A DNA stretch of 64,000 nucleotides from Piper betle. Taxonomy: Eukaryota; Streptophyta; Magnoliopsida; Piperales; Piperaceae. Of the stretch, positions 1 to 11,627 are shown one piece after another; the first letter of the stretch is position 1; each line of letters begins with the position of its first letter. The notes below the pieces were generated by a model. That model did no database searches, had not been told where the DNA came from, and was given only the letters and a program-made list of their open reading frames with translations. Location: assembly GCA_033002965.1 (NCBI GenBank), contig JAURVB010014150.1, positions 1-64,000 on the forward strand, read 5' to 3'. A program made the translations under genes and the position numbers.

Positions 1-1500
1 ATCCAAATATACGACAATGAACTTATTGATGAAGTCTCGAAAGACATCGTTCATCAAGTTACAAAATGTCGCAAGAGTGTTTGTTAATCGAAACGGCATA
101 ACGAGGAATTCATAGGACCCATACCTCGTAGCCTTAGTCATCTTCGGGACGTCCTCAGGCTCAATCCAGACTTGCCAATATCCCGACCTCAAGTCTAGTT
201 TAGTGAACACTCTTGCTCGACTAAGTCTGTCAAATAGATCAGCAATCAAGGGAACTGGGTACTTGTTCTTGATTGTTACCTTGTTCAAACCACGGTAATC
301 GACGCATAATCGCAATGATCCATCCGCCTTTTCCTGGAATAGAACAGGTGCCCCGTAAGGTGCAATTGATGGTTGAATCTTCCCCGAATCCAGCAGCTCT
401 CCTAGCTGGATCTTCAGCTCTGTGAGTTCCTTCGGCGACATTCGGTATGGCGCCTTTGCTGGTGTCCTCGCTCCCAGCTCCAGCTCAATCCGGTGTTCGA
501 TTGCTCTCTTGGGAGGTAAGCCATCGGGCAACTCCGTGGGCATTACATCGGCATAGTCCTTTAGCAATCCCACTATAGGATCCGGCACCGACACCACACG
601 GTCCGGTTGGACCTCTACCATGACTGCAAGATAAGTCAAGTCCCCTCGCTTGCACCCCTTAGCCACTTGCATTGCCGACAAGTGCTTTGTATTGAAGGTG
701 CGCTCCTCGATCCCTGAAGGTGTCTTCTAGCCACGAACAAAACTTGCACCTACTTTGTCCATGATCAGGATCCCTCCAAGTTGTGGAAATACTCCAACCC
801 CGGCAGTCCCCATGAAAGCATTCCCAATGATTAGGTCGAAATCATCCATTTCGATCACCATCAGGTCCGTCTGTCCCTCATAGTCTCCCAGGCCTATCTT
901 CACGTTCTGGGCAATTCCTTCCACTTGCTTTGCCTGAGAATTGACCGCCTTAATCTTGCTAGTATTGGCCCCGGTCTTCAACCCAAGCTTCAACGCCATC
1001 CCCGTTGAAATGAAACTGTGTGTAGCTCCAGTATCGATTAGGGCTGAAACCTTCCTCCCATTTACTGTCATTGGTACATACATCAAGTTAGCTCCTCCTT
1101 GAGCCCCACGTTCAGCTCGAAGTGCCCCAGCACCTGAAGGGTTGATGCTCGGGCAGGAGGTCCCTCTTCCACCTGGCCTGGGTTTGCCTCCGCTGCAATT
1201 ATAGCACTGACCTTGGCTTTATTCGGACAGTCCCTTGCTTGGTGCGGTCCATCGCATATGAAGCATCCGGACTTCCTTACCTTGGTCCCCCGATTGTTGG
1301 AATTACCCGCCTTGAAGGGAAACCCCTTCTTCTTTGATTTTGGCCCCTAGAACGGCTTCTCCTTGCCATTCCGGATGTTGCCTTTGCCTTTACTCCCTTG
1401 GAACTTCCTACTTGGGCCATCATCTCTCGAGACCCCAGCATGCTTGAAGTCCACCAAGGCATCGGCGGCCACTAAAGCTGTGGGCAAATCCTAGAATTTT
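1..1500 (-). mobile_element. Ty3/gypsy retrotransposon fragment, left arm
   Basis: Minus-strand reading gives, in order, the end of gag with a CX2CX3HX4C zinc knuckle (about 1230-1275), an aspartic protease (727-1086) and the N-terminal half of reverse transcriptase (724 to 1, leaving the window). The RT part has no stop codon up to the edge and keeps [16 protein letters not shown], the [10 protein letters not shown] region and [11 protein letters not shown], although PFGL has become PFRL. The style is that of plant chromovirus-type gypsy elements (known family pattern). It starts within gag, with no LTR or primer-binding site at the 5' end, so it is a 5'-truncated remnant. Confidence 0.88.
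727..1260 (-). pseudogene. gag zinc knuckle plus retropepsin, left arm
   Basis: The protease frame (727-1086) contains the catalytic ALIDTGATHSFIS motif (DTG aspartate) and the second-half DLIIGNAFMGT strand typical of retropepsins (gag-asp family). Upstream the gag frame contains the knuckle CFICDGPHQARDC. A 1-bp difference from the right arm (near 1133) puts the junction out of frame, and a TAG at 727-729 closes the protease before the RT region. The same TAG is present in the right arm, so it predates the inverted duplication. In an intact element these domains would be one polyprotein. Confidence 0.8.
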
Positions 1501-1744
1501 CTGCCGCTTTAGCTCCATCTGAGCCCATGGTTGCAAACCTGATCATGGACAAAGCATACCGGTAATTCCAACAACAGCCAACGGGATGGCCCGAGTAGGA
1601 AGTTCCAAGGGAGTAAAGGCAAAGGCAACATCCGGAATGGCAAGGAGAAGCCGTTCCAGGGGCCGAAATCAAAGAAGAAGGGGTTTCCTTCAAGGCGGGT
1701 AATTCCAACAATCGGGGGACCGAGGTAAGGAAGTCCGGATGCTT

Positions 1745-2348
1745 CATATGCGATGGACCGCACCGAGCAAGGGACTGTCCGAATAAAGCCAAGGTCAGTG
1801 CTATAATTGCAGCGGAGGCAAACCCAGGCCAGGAGGAAGAGGGACCTCCTGCCCGAGCATCAACCCTTCAGGTGCTCGGGGCACTTCGAGCTGAACGTGG
1901 GGCTCAAGGAGGAGCTAACTTGATGTATGTACCAATGACAGTAAATGGGAGGAAGGTTTCAGCCCTAATCGATACTGGAGCTACACACAGTTTCATTTCA
2001 ACGGGGATGGCGTTGAAGCTTGGGTTGAAGACCGGGGCCAATACCAGCAAGATTAAGGCGGTCAATTCTCAGGCGAAGCAAGTGCAAGGAATTGCCCAGA
2101 ACGTGAAGATAGGCCTGGGAGACTATGAGGGACAGACGGACCTGATGGTGATCGAAATGGATGATTTCGACCTAATCATTGGGAATGCCTTGCATGGGGA
2201 CTGCCGGGGTTGGAGTATTTCCACAACTTGGAGGGATCCTGATCATGGACAAAGCAGGTGCAAGTTTTGTTCGTGGCTAGAAGACACCTTCAGGGGTCGA
2301 GGACCGCACCTTCGATACAAAGCACTTGTCGGCAATGCAAGTGGCTAA
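1745..2348 (+). pseudogene. gag zinc knuckle plus retropepsin, right arm
   Basis: The knuckle CFICDGPHRARDC is encoded at about 1735-1775. The retropepsin follows, with ALIDTGATHSFIS and DLIIGNA. Relative to the left arm there is one extra base near 2185-2192 (GNALHGD instead of GNAFMGT), which throws the protease C-terminus out of frame and ends it at 2348. The TAG of the left arm is also present at about 2278. This is a dead copy. Confidence 0.82.
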
Positions 2349-3753
2349 GGGGTGCAAGCGAGGGGACTTGACTTATCTTGCAGTCATGGTAGAGGTCCAA
2401 CCGGACCGTGTGGTGACGGTGCCGGATCCTATAGTGGGATTGCTAAAGGACTATGCCGATGTAATGCCCACGGAGTTGCCCGATGGCTTACCTCCCAAGA
2501 GAGCAATCGAACACCAGATTGAGCTGGAGCTGGGAGCGAGGACACCAGCAAAGGCGCCATACCGAATGTCGCCGAAGGAACTCACAAAGCTGAAGATCCA
2601 GCTAGGAGAGCTGCTGGATTCGGGGAAGATTCAACCATCAATTGCACCTTACGGGGCACCTGTTCTATTCCAGGAAAAGGCGGATGGATCATTGTGATTA
2701 TGCGTCGATTACCGTGGTTTGAACAAGGTAACAATCAAGAACAAGTACCCAGTTCCCTTGATTGCTGATCTATTTGACAGACTTAGTCGAGCAAGAGTGT
2801 TCACTAAACTGGACCTGAGGTCGGGATATTGGCAAGTCCGGATTGCGCCGGAGGACGTCCCGAAGACGACTATGGTTACAAGGTATGGGTCCTATGAATT
2901 CCTCGTTATGCCATTTGGATTAACAAATGCTCTTGCGACATTTTGTAACTTGATGAACGATGTCTTTCGAGACTTCATCAATAAGTTCGTTGTCGTGTAT
3001 TTGGATGATATAGTCGTATACAGTGAATCCATGGAGGAGCACTGGGGTCACCTGAGGCAGGTTCTGGATCGGTTACGGGAACACAAGCTGTATGTGAAGC
3101 GTGAGAAATGTGAGTTCGGCCTGGAGGAAATCAGTTTCCTAGGCCACCGAATTGGCCAAGGCACGGTGCGAATGGAGGAATCGAAGATTAAGGCTGTGGT
3201 AGAATGGCTGATACCGACAAAGGTGACGGAGTTACGGAGCTTCCTAGGTTTGGCCAACTACTATCGGAAGTTCATACATGGGTACAGCCATGTGGTGTCA
3301 CCATTGACTGATTTGCTGCGAAAGAATCAGTCATGGGCGTGGTCGGAACCATGCCAAGCAGCGTTCGACAAGTTGAAGGTTGCTATTTCATCGGAGCCAA
3401 TACTGAAATTGCCGGATTTCAGTCAACCGTTCGAGGTCGTGACAGACGCCTCGGACAAGGCCGTCGGAGGCGTGCTACAACAAGGGGGGCATCCTATAGC
3501 TTTCGAGAGTTGGAAGTTGAAGGAAGCCGAGACGAGGTATTCCACTCATGAGAAGGAAATGCTCGCGGTTGTACACTGTCTTCGAGTGTGGCGGGTATAC
3601 TTGCTGGGAGTGAGGTTCATTGTCATTACCGACAATGTTGCTAACACCTTCTTTAAGACCCAAAAGAAGTTGTCCCCGAGACAAGCAAGGTGGCAGGAGT
3701 TTCTAGCGGAATATGACTTCGAGTGGCTACACCAACCAGGGAAGTCTAATTAG
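2326..3753 (+). pseudogene. gypsy reverse transcriptase and RNase H
   Basis: The RT begins in 2326-2697 ([35 protein letters not shown]) and continues in 2719-3753 after an in-frame TGA at 2695-2697. The left arm has CGA (Arg) at that codon, so the stop is a C-to-T change at a CpG. The RT core follows: [25 protein letters not shown] and the catalytic YLDDIVVYS, then [13 protein letters not shown] in the connection. RNase H is recognisable by [16 protein letters not shown] and [18 protein letters not shown] at 3751 interrupts just before the VADALSRK motif that normally ends this region. Two nonsense mutations therefore break an otherwise well-kept domain. Confidence 0.9.
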
Positions 3754-3786
3754 GTTGCTGATGCACTGAGCCGGAAGAACCTGGAG

Positions 3787-4390
3787 ATGGTGGCAGCCCT
3801 GTCAGGGGTAGAAACCGAGCTACTGGGGCAAGTTCGGGAGTTAGCACAGCAGGATGCCGAGTATAAGAAATTGGTTGATCGAATCAATGAGGGATTGGTT
3901 CGAAAATATTGGTTGGACGATGGAATAATCTACGCGAGAGGTGGTCGTTTGTACATACCTACTGGTAGATTGAGATGAAAGCTTATGGAGGAGTCCCATG
4001 ACACCCAGTGGGCAAGACATCCAGGAAGAGACCGGATGTATGCACTCATGTCACGAGTGTACTATTGGCCGAAGATGGAGGCTGATATTGAAGCTTTCGT
4101 GAGGTCCTATCTTGTATGTCAACAGGACAAGGTGGAGAGAAGACTAGAGGCAGGCTTGCTAGAGCCTCTACCTACACCGACGAGACCGTGGAGTTCGGTT
4201 TCGGTAGACTTTGTGTCGGGGTTTCCCAAGGTACGGGGAATGTCTTCGGTGATGGTTGTAGTAGATCGGTTCTCCATGTATGCCGTATTTTCGGCAGCAC
4301 CTAAGGCGTGTTCAGCACAATGAGCTTAGTGGATTTTCTTTACCAGCTTCGTAAAGGCTCTGTACAATATGCCCAAGCCTAAAAAAATCT
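3787..4390 (+). pseudogene. gypsy integrase remnant
   Basis: The sequence continues from RNase H. The integrase zinc-binding region is visible as HDTQWARHPG followed by YYWPKMEADIEAF and LVCQQDK. The first of the two expected cysteines (TCLVCQ in relatives) is Tyr here (SYLVCQ), so the HHCC finger is broken. The catalytic core starts with RPWSSVSVDFVSGFPKV (first catalytic Asp) and VVVDRFS. Stops lie at 3976-3978 and 4321-4323; weak similarity (SFVKALYNMPKP) continues to about 4390 and is then lost. There is no chromodomain and no 3' LTR. Confidence 0.85.
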
Positions 4391-4454
4391 AAGAGATTCA
4401 GACAACATTACTAATTTAGTGCATTTCTCCTCTTTTTTACAAACTAAATAGGAA

Positions 4455-5320
4455 AGTAAGCATAACGTACCTTAATACAAGATGTTCGACCTATTTCAAG
4501 GTTGACGGGCTGAATACTATTAACAAGCTCAACAAGGCCATCATGGTCATCTACATCAAATATGATATCAGTGAGAGATTCCAAGTTCTTCACGTATCAA
4601 ATCTGATCATTGGCAAGTGAGGCGCATCAATCTCAATTTTGCCGGAAATATCATACCATGAGTCAAACTTCAACTTTCTGGAGTGCTGGATTTGTGATAG
4701 ATATATTAAGACTCCCTCCTCGGTTGCAATTAGACAAACACAACCAGTCAAGAACTGGGCAACCAGAGGTCAGATGTTCGGCATTGTCATCGCCTAGCTC
4801 TATGTGAGAAAGTCTAAGGCCTACAAGGGAGCTTAAATCAATATGGCCAGGGAGATTGAGATACCCATATGCTAACTTCATGTTGTAACAGTCCCGCAAG
4901 TGTAAAGACAATTAGGAAATGTCTTGTGGCGCGCCTCCAAAATGAGTTCCTCAACATAACGAGATATTGCAAAGTATTTCCAAGATTTAAACTGATCATC
5001 AACAGCTGAGTGATCAGAATCTGCATCAATATCTTGATGAACGGGTGAATTTCCATCCCCTTCATCATCAGAAACATGGTATTTTTAGATATCGTTATCG
5101 ATATCAATATCAATGTTGAATGATCGAGTTTTATAGCCGTTGTGGAAGATCAAGCCTCTGTTGATAAAGGCACTTTTGTGCTATATCTTAAAATCTAATG
5201 TGGTCGTGCTAGTCCAAAGAAACCTCCACCTCCTTGACAATGTGCTTGCTGAAATTCCCTCTTTTACTGGCAAGAAGGATAATATGTGAACCAGTAGCTA
5301 ATCGGCGTAGGTGCTCAAAC
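4455..5320 (-). pseudogene. F-box/LRR (FBD-type) gene remnant
   Basis: Minus-strand translation gives an F-box signature at about 5310-5160, LLVHILSFLPVKEG followed by STLSRRWRFLWTSTTTLDF. An acidic linker and SWKYFAISRYVEELILEA follow at about 4990, then leucine-rich repeat-like sequence at 4911-4663 (GYLNLPGHIDLSSLVGLRL, HLTSGCPVLDWLCLSNC). This layout matches plant F-box/FBD/LRR proteins that bind SKP1 in SCF ubiquitin ligases. Several in-frame stops (within the F-box start, after LDFKI, after VEV) and no clean start codon indicate a pseudogene. A possible splice donor lies at about 4468. It sits between two retrotransposon fragments. Confidence 0.78.
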
Positions 5321-5524
5321 GGTGCATTTTGTTATAAGACGGTGTGCCCTGCCCGCCATGTTGGTGCTGTTGCTTAGTGCGATCGTATGTGAAGGTGCTT
5401 TCTTGATTCTTCTTCTTTAGTACATCTTCATCATACATTCAACCACATTCCAATAACATAACATGACTAGCTGTCCACTGTACAACAATTTGGTTTCTCT
5501 CCCCTTCTGCTGAAGTTGCTTGGC

Positions 5525-7195
5525 AAGCCTTCAATGAGAAGATCCTTGAAGCAGGCCTACTTTAATCGAAAATTCTTTAGTTTTACCCGTTATCGTCTTA
5601 ACACAAGTACTAACTCCCTCGTACATATCTTTAATGAACTCAATGTACAAGCTTGGAACCCTTTTTGCCTTGAAGTTCTCCAAATCACTTTCTTTGGAAC
5701 TCTTTTATAAGCTTTCTCCATGTCAATAAACACCATGCATAAGTTTTTTCTATTGTCCCAAAATTGTTCCTTCATTCGCCGTAATAGGAAGATGGTTTCT
5801 GTTGTTGACCTCTCTCGCATTAAACCAAATTGATTCGCACTAATGGAAGAAACCTTGCGTAATCTTTTTTCCACTACCCTTTCCCTCAATTTCATGGTGT
5901 GCCTCATCGGCTTAATGCCCCTATAGTTGGAACAATGTTGGATGTCACCCATTGTTATTATAAATTGCAGCAATGATGCTTTTCCTCCGTGCATTAGGCA
6001 TTTTTTGAGAATCTAATATCTTGTTGAAGAGCTTAGTCATCCATGCTAGACCAATGTTGCCTATGCACTTTCACACGCCAAACGGAATGGAATCAGGACC
6101 AACTGTTTTTTTTAATTTTTCATTCTTACTTGTGCATCTTTAACTTCATTAACTTTGATTTTTCGGTAATAAAGGAAAGGGGCAACTCACACATTTCCTC
6201 TATATCATGTGCGCTACTCCTCTAACACCTCTGAGGTCTTTACTTTTTTATAATTTGGCAAATTTATAGATCCCTATTTCATCACCTTTTAAGTTCAATT
6301 TCTTATAGAAATCTTCATATGCCTTGAGTTTAGCTTCCCTCACTATTATTTTGGCCTCAATCCAAAGTCTCTTTATAATGTTTCCAATCATCAATATGAC
6401 AACTCTTGCCAGGAATTAAAGGAACATTTTTTCACCCATAGAGCATTTTGAACTTCATCATTCCACTGCCATGTTTCCTTTTGTACACGCCGGCCACCTT
6501 TAGTTCCCCAAGGATCTTTTCCCACATTTCTAATACAAGAAGCTATTCCAGATTTCTTCGATGTTTCCATCACTGTTCTAAGGTCCTTTTTCAATAATTT
6601 TTGCCCTAAACTCTTTGAGAGATTTGCCTTTCAATTTCCACCATCTCTCCACTCCTTATGATTTTTCAACCTTTTAAAAAGGATATCTAAAGTTAAGAGC
6701 TTATGTTGGGTCGTGATAGGTTCACCAAGGATGACCTTGTAGTTCTTACAGAAGATGCGATTATTCACCTTTAGCATGAAAAAATCAATCTTGCTTTTGT
6801 TGGCCCAACTCTTGAAAGTGATGAGGTATTATTTATTCTTTTGGAAGAAAGTGTTTGAGATACACAAGTTATAGGGTGAGGCAAACTAAAGGATTGTTGT
6901 TCTTGTTTCATTCATTTGACCAAAGCCATACTTGTCGTGCACAGATTCAAAGCCACTATTGTCCACGCCAATATGACAATTAAAATCACCACAAAGCACT
7001 ATATTATCATCAAGAGGGATCAACCTGATCAAATTCTCTACATCCTCCCAAAAACCTTTTTATCCACTTCCTGCAAACCAACTTTTGGGGCATAGGCACT
7101 TGCGATGTGGATAATTTCGTTTCCAAAAACAAGTTTAATAGCCATCAATCTATCACTTATTCTGCTCACACTAACTCTTTTATAACGCATGGATC
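5525..7195 (-). mobile_element. LINE (non-LTR) retrotransposon fragment, ORF2
   Basis: Read on the minus strand from 7195. The endonuclease part contains NEIIHIASAYAPKVGL and the catalytic-loop segment VLCGDFNCHIG (about 7130-6940). A linker follows with RRVQKETWQWNDEVQNA (6391-6594) and EAKLKAYEDFYKKL (about 6330). The reverse transcriptase has NYRGIKPMRHTMKLRERVVEKRLRK, SANQFGLM and MVFIDMEKAYKRVP (5590-5994). It stops soon after an IKVGLLQGS-like piece near 5525; the catalytic ADD box and the 3' end are absent. The frame is broken by stops and shifts. Its 5' end lies about where exons 4-5 of SKIP16 copy A should be, so it may have replaced them. Confidence 0.85.
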
Positions 7196-7469
7196 CTGGG
7201 CAGCTATTTCATGCAGAACAGAATAGTCAATGGGCAATTATTACAAGCATATCATAAAAATAAAATTGTGAAGATGAAAGATGTCCCTTTTGGACCATCA
7301 ATATGGATGTACAAGACATCTATCTTGATGTTTTACAAGGGAAGACGAGTAATTTGTGATGGCTGAAGGATGTCTTTTCATCCATGATAGTTCAACACAC
7401 ACAAAAATAGTAAAGGCATATGTACCATTAACAGGTTAAATAAGATCAATACTATAAGCTCTAACATAC

Positions 7470-10400
7470 CAAAGAATGCTCAGAATCTATATCAACACCT
7501 TCCCCACCAACATCAGTCACTACAGTATCCTTCGCACGAATTATCCAATGCCGTGAAGAAAGCTGGCAACAGTTAAAATAAAGCCCATCCATTGAATAAA
7601 CATCTGGTAGGAGACACATGCGAATTGAATATGCAAAACAGTACTTGTCACTATGAAGATCACAAAGTTTAGGAACCAACACAGCAGATGCATGGACCTT
7701 CAAAATGAATAAAATGCACATTTAATAGTCGTCAAAACAGAGGATATGAGGACACAAAAAATTAATCTATCAGAGAAAATATTAAAGATTATGTGCATTT
7801 CAGTAAAAATCATAGAAATATGAATAATGTTCTAATGGGGATTGACGACATATATAGTTTTTGAAAGAATTCGTTGCCCAGAAACTAGAAAAGTTGCTTT
7901 AGAAGACCAGGGAGAGATGATATATGGAATGCTCCTTACCAACCACCTGTTTCACAAAATAGATTTTTCAGGCATCATGATTAGCATCTCACCTTAAAAG
8001 CTTTCACCTTCTTTTAAGACTACATGTATCCTATTCAGTTAATTTGATGCAATAGGATGGAGAAATTCCTCTAATTTTTCTGTTCTTCAAATACTTTTTG
8101 CTAATATCACTATGAATGATCAAAACTCAATTGAATGACAAAGCAAATTTGCAAAAAAGTGACTTATATTGAAAAATCCTACAAAATGCCCACGGACCAA
8201 ATACACTCTTTATGAAAAAAGTGAATGACATTCAAAATTAATAGCAATAGTAACACAGACCTGAACGCAGTTAGTCACTGCTGTTGAACATAGAGGCTCG
8301 ACTTCTGGAAACAAACTAATCATTCAATTTTTCCCATTAGAACGAATTCCAATCATTCCACTTTGCAGCCTTTTTCCATGCTCCTCCAGCCACTGCAACA
8401 GACCATCCTGTTGCTGAGAGTCGTTCATCGTTTGCCCAGGCATTATCAATGCATCTGGTACACATGAAAGCATTGCCCCATCAACTGTTAGATATTTAGT
8501 GCCAACATAAAATTGACAATTGCCACAATGAAGAAAATATATGCCCCCATCATATGGGCACGCAGCAACTGTTATATGCTGGAAGAACTTTGAGGAACGA
8601 AAATGTTTTCTGAACATTTTAGTCTGGGTGATTATCTGTTGTAGAGATACTAAGTGAACATTGGCCGTGTAGGTGCCAAAGCAGTAGCCACCTATTATTC
8701 CCGAGTTATTATTGTACTTTTCAATTTTATCCCAGCTTATGCCTGGAATTTTCTGCCCACTACAGAAACAGTATAAAAGGTGTGTTGTTAGAAGCAATTT
8801 CAAGCCTAGCTCAATTTCAAGCTCATTCAATTCAGCTTCAGATGCACCATCCAATAGAGCATTTGCAGCCTCTGGAAGGTTTTCTGCCAACCATGTTTTA
8901 ATCACAGTTCAACACTGTTTGGCCCTTCTAACAAGAGGCAGGGGGTACATCCCAGAGGACTCTCCAACTTGCATATGTGTCCTTCAATTAGTGATAAGAT
9001 GTATAGTCAGACCAAGCAAAAACTAACAAAACATACAAAAACATTCTAAGATAATGTAACAAATTCAAAATAATTCCTCGTGCCACAACGCATAGTCAAG
9101 ATGTTCGTTTCTTCTTAGTAGCACTCTGTTATTTTTTTAAAAAAAAGGAAGAGTAAACAAGTCATTCAAGAGTAGATAAATACAAAAAAATTATGAAACA
9201 TTCGAAATTCCCATCATTTGTTTCTTTCACGGGAAATTCAACAAAGCAACAGAAATTTTATTCAAATTCAATCCAAATGTGGGGATTTAACCAACCAAAA
9301 TCAAGATTCAAGGTCACGCTAATCTGATTAATGTAGAAAGTCAATTATATTATTTCATCAATACTTCAAATGACTGCATTAAAGAATTCCATTTCCCATT
9401 GATCAAGAGATTTTGGTACAATCAAGATTGGCATTCCCAAAACAGGTATAAATTGATTATCCATCAATAATTCAATCCGCATTCAAAAATAGGGCATTTC
9501 AAATGAACTTCTATCTGAGCACCAATGGCATCTACAACTACACATTTCAATTCACACCAACTCAATTTCACAAATTCTAATCCAAATTCGAAGTGTGAAG
9601 CCATCTTGTCCAATTTCACAAATTTTGATTCAAATTCGAAAAATGAAGCAATCATATCCAATTTTTGGGTTTATGATACATCTATGTAGACAAAGGAAGT
9701 CGTTACTATCAAGAAATGGCAATCCCCCAATTATAACCTTCAGACGCATGATTGCTTCCGTAACTTCAAACTACATGAAAAGCAATTCCTTCATCTATAC
9801 TTCTATTCAAGGATCGATGGCATCTACAACTAGTTCAACCCAAACCAATCCAATTTCACAATTTCTCATTCAAATTAGAAAAATGAAGCAATCTTGACCA
9901 ATTTGGGGGTCCATCATACATATACCGAGATAATGAAAATTTAGCATTATCAATAACTATCACCCCCCATTACAGACTTCTGAATTATAGTTCATTTTGC
10001 ATTCAAAATTGACACTGACAACGACATCTAAAACCACACAGATCAATCCACACCAACCCTATTTCACAATTTCTGATCCAAATTCGAAAAGAAAAAAACA
10101 AATCAATTTTGTCCAATTTGGGTATTTATGATACACATATCTAGATAAATAAAATTCCGCATTATCAAGGACTGCCACCCCCAATGACAACCTTCTGAAA
10201 GTATAGTTTATTTTGCATTTAAAATTGACATCAACAATGGCATCTACCACTAAAAGCGCATTCCACGCTAGCCTAATTTCACACTATCTGGTTCATATTC
10301 GAAAGGTGGTGCAATCTTGTCCAATTTGGGTGTTTGTGGTACACATATCAAGAACTGACACTCACAATTGCAACCCTCCGAAAACAAATACAGTTCGTTT

Positions 10401-10682
10401 GCATCCAAAGCTCACATCCACAGCTTCACAGCGCAATCCACACCAACCCAATCCCTCAAGGCCCGATCCGAATTCGAAAAAAGAAGCAACCTTTGCCAAA
10501 ATTTGTGGGGGTTTAGGGTTCGTATACCTTGAAGGGCGAAGTCGGGTTGCCGGCGGGGTGGCGGCGAGGTCGAAGTCTGGAGGCAGAACCGGCGCCAGAT
10601 GTTGTCGGCGGAGGCGCACTCGTTGAATCGGCAGCTGACGGCGGAGGCGATGGCGGCTGACGGCGAAAATGACGTCATGCAT
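7470..10682 (-). pseudogene. SKIP16-like F-box gene, copy A (broken)
   Basis: This is a second, decayed copy of the gene at 11628-15836. Exon 1 (about 10528-10682) keeps an F-box-like stretch (SCRFNECASADNIWRRFCL) but has small indels and no ATG at the expected place. Exon 2 (8261-8981) has a 2-bp deletion near its start, TGA replacing a Trp codon at 8909-8911, and TGA at 8324-8326 where copy B has CGA. Between these stops a 193-residue SMI1/KNR4 (SUKH)-like segment remains open. Exon 3 (7470-7697) encodes the start of the ApaG domain (YAYSIRMCLLPDVYSMDG, CCQLSSRHWIIRAKDTVV), but the GEGVIG motif has become GEGVDI. Exons 4 and 5 are missing. A truncated product from the ATG at 8905 cannot be excluded. 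Confidence 0.88.
9480..10500. repeat. Decayed tandem array in intron 1 of SKIP16 copy A
   Basis: About five diverged units of roughly 175-285 bp. Each contains a version of a core like CCACACCAACCCAATTTCAC, then a CAAATTCGAAAAA-like stretch and a TTGTCCAATTTGGG-like stretch. Cores lie near 9554, 9840, 10046, 10265 and 10441. The last unit sits directly beside the exon 1 donor at 10527. The core is related to that of the array in intron 1 of copy B, so the array probably predates the gene duplication. Confidence 0.75.
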
Positions 10683-11627
10683 GAGACGAGGTCGAGCAGC
10701 TCCTCTCTCGCCAACCCTAACTTCTTGATTTTCCCGCCCTTTTCTATTTTTTTTTTTGGAAACGGTGGGGCCTTCTTATTGTGTACAAGGGGGCCCATAT
10801 TTGTTCGATGTTGGACTCGGCTATCCAGTGTACTCGACTTAAAGCCTGGTTTGAGGCCGTGAATTGATATTGATATTCTGGAATTAAATTACATTATTTT
10901 GGATTTTGAGGCAAACCAAATTTTGAGATGGAAACTTCAATTCTCTTTGGCTAATTTTACTATGATTTTGAAGTTAGCATTTAGAGTCATAATGAGATTA
11001 GAAGCGAGTATTAAGGGCACGTTTGTTTGTTTGCTTGCTAAAATGGGAAGTTTTGCTTTGGGTTGGCTTGATTTTACTCGACTTTGAAGCTCCTGTACAA
11101 CCCAACTTAAAAAATCCACTTTTAACTTCTTCTAATAATATTTTAATACTCAACTTCCACTGATTTTACGATCTATACAAGCTACTCAATAACAGACAAA
11201 GAAATGCTAGGAGTGCAGATGAAATCCTGATTAAGTGTACGTTTTCATGTTTGAGCCATGCATTGTAAAAATTGTAAATATGTAATGACTCTTTAACAAT
11301 TATTATTACAACCAGGTTAAGTGTATATTTCAATATCCTGCATTGCGCACACACAACATGAAAAAATAAAGACACAAAATTTGGCAAATCCAATCCATCG
11401 CATATATATTTTTTGGAAAAGTTATAAGCAACTAGAATTTGGAAGGACAAGAAAAATAAACAATAGTCACACAAGTCTTTCTGAGAACAAAATGATAAAA
11501 TTTACACTAAATACAATCCAAACAAAAGCCGGGTGACATAGTTGATAGATTGCAAGCCAACTTTCATTTCTACATACTCATATTTTAAGGCCTGCTCCAT
11601 TTTAGATTTACACCAGCAGAGCTATGA

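Larger units (their letters stand above)
1..3006. repeat. Large inverted repeat made of two gypsy fragments
   Basis: The minus strand of 1-1424 matches the plus strand of about 1581-3006 almost base for base; paired positions add to about 3005-3007. The spacer is about 155 bp (1425-1580). Both arms carry the same part of a Ty3/gypsy element, from the gag zinc knuckle through protease into reverse transcriptase, arranged 5'-end to 5'-end. The left arm runs off the window, so the true arm is longer. The arms differ by scattered substitutions and 1-bp indels, so this is an aged duplication. Arm limits were judged by eye. Confidence 0.9.
1560..4395 (+). mobile_element. Ty3/gypsy retrotransposon fragment, right arm
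   Basis: This is the longer remnant. Plus-strand order is gag knuckle, protease, reverse transcriptase, RNase H, integrase; protease-RT-RNase H-integrase is the Ty3/gypsy order (established). No LTR, primer-binding site or polypurine tract is visible at either end. Homology fades at about 4390, inside the integrase core. Several frameshifts and stops make it non-functional. The sequence style resembles plant chromoviruses (Tekay/CRM/Galadriel/Reina group); I cannot assign the lineage because the chromodomain end is missing. Confidence 0.9.
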
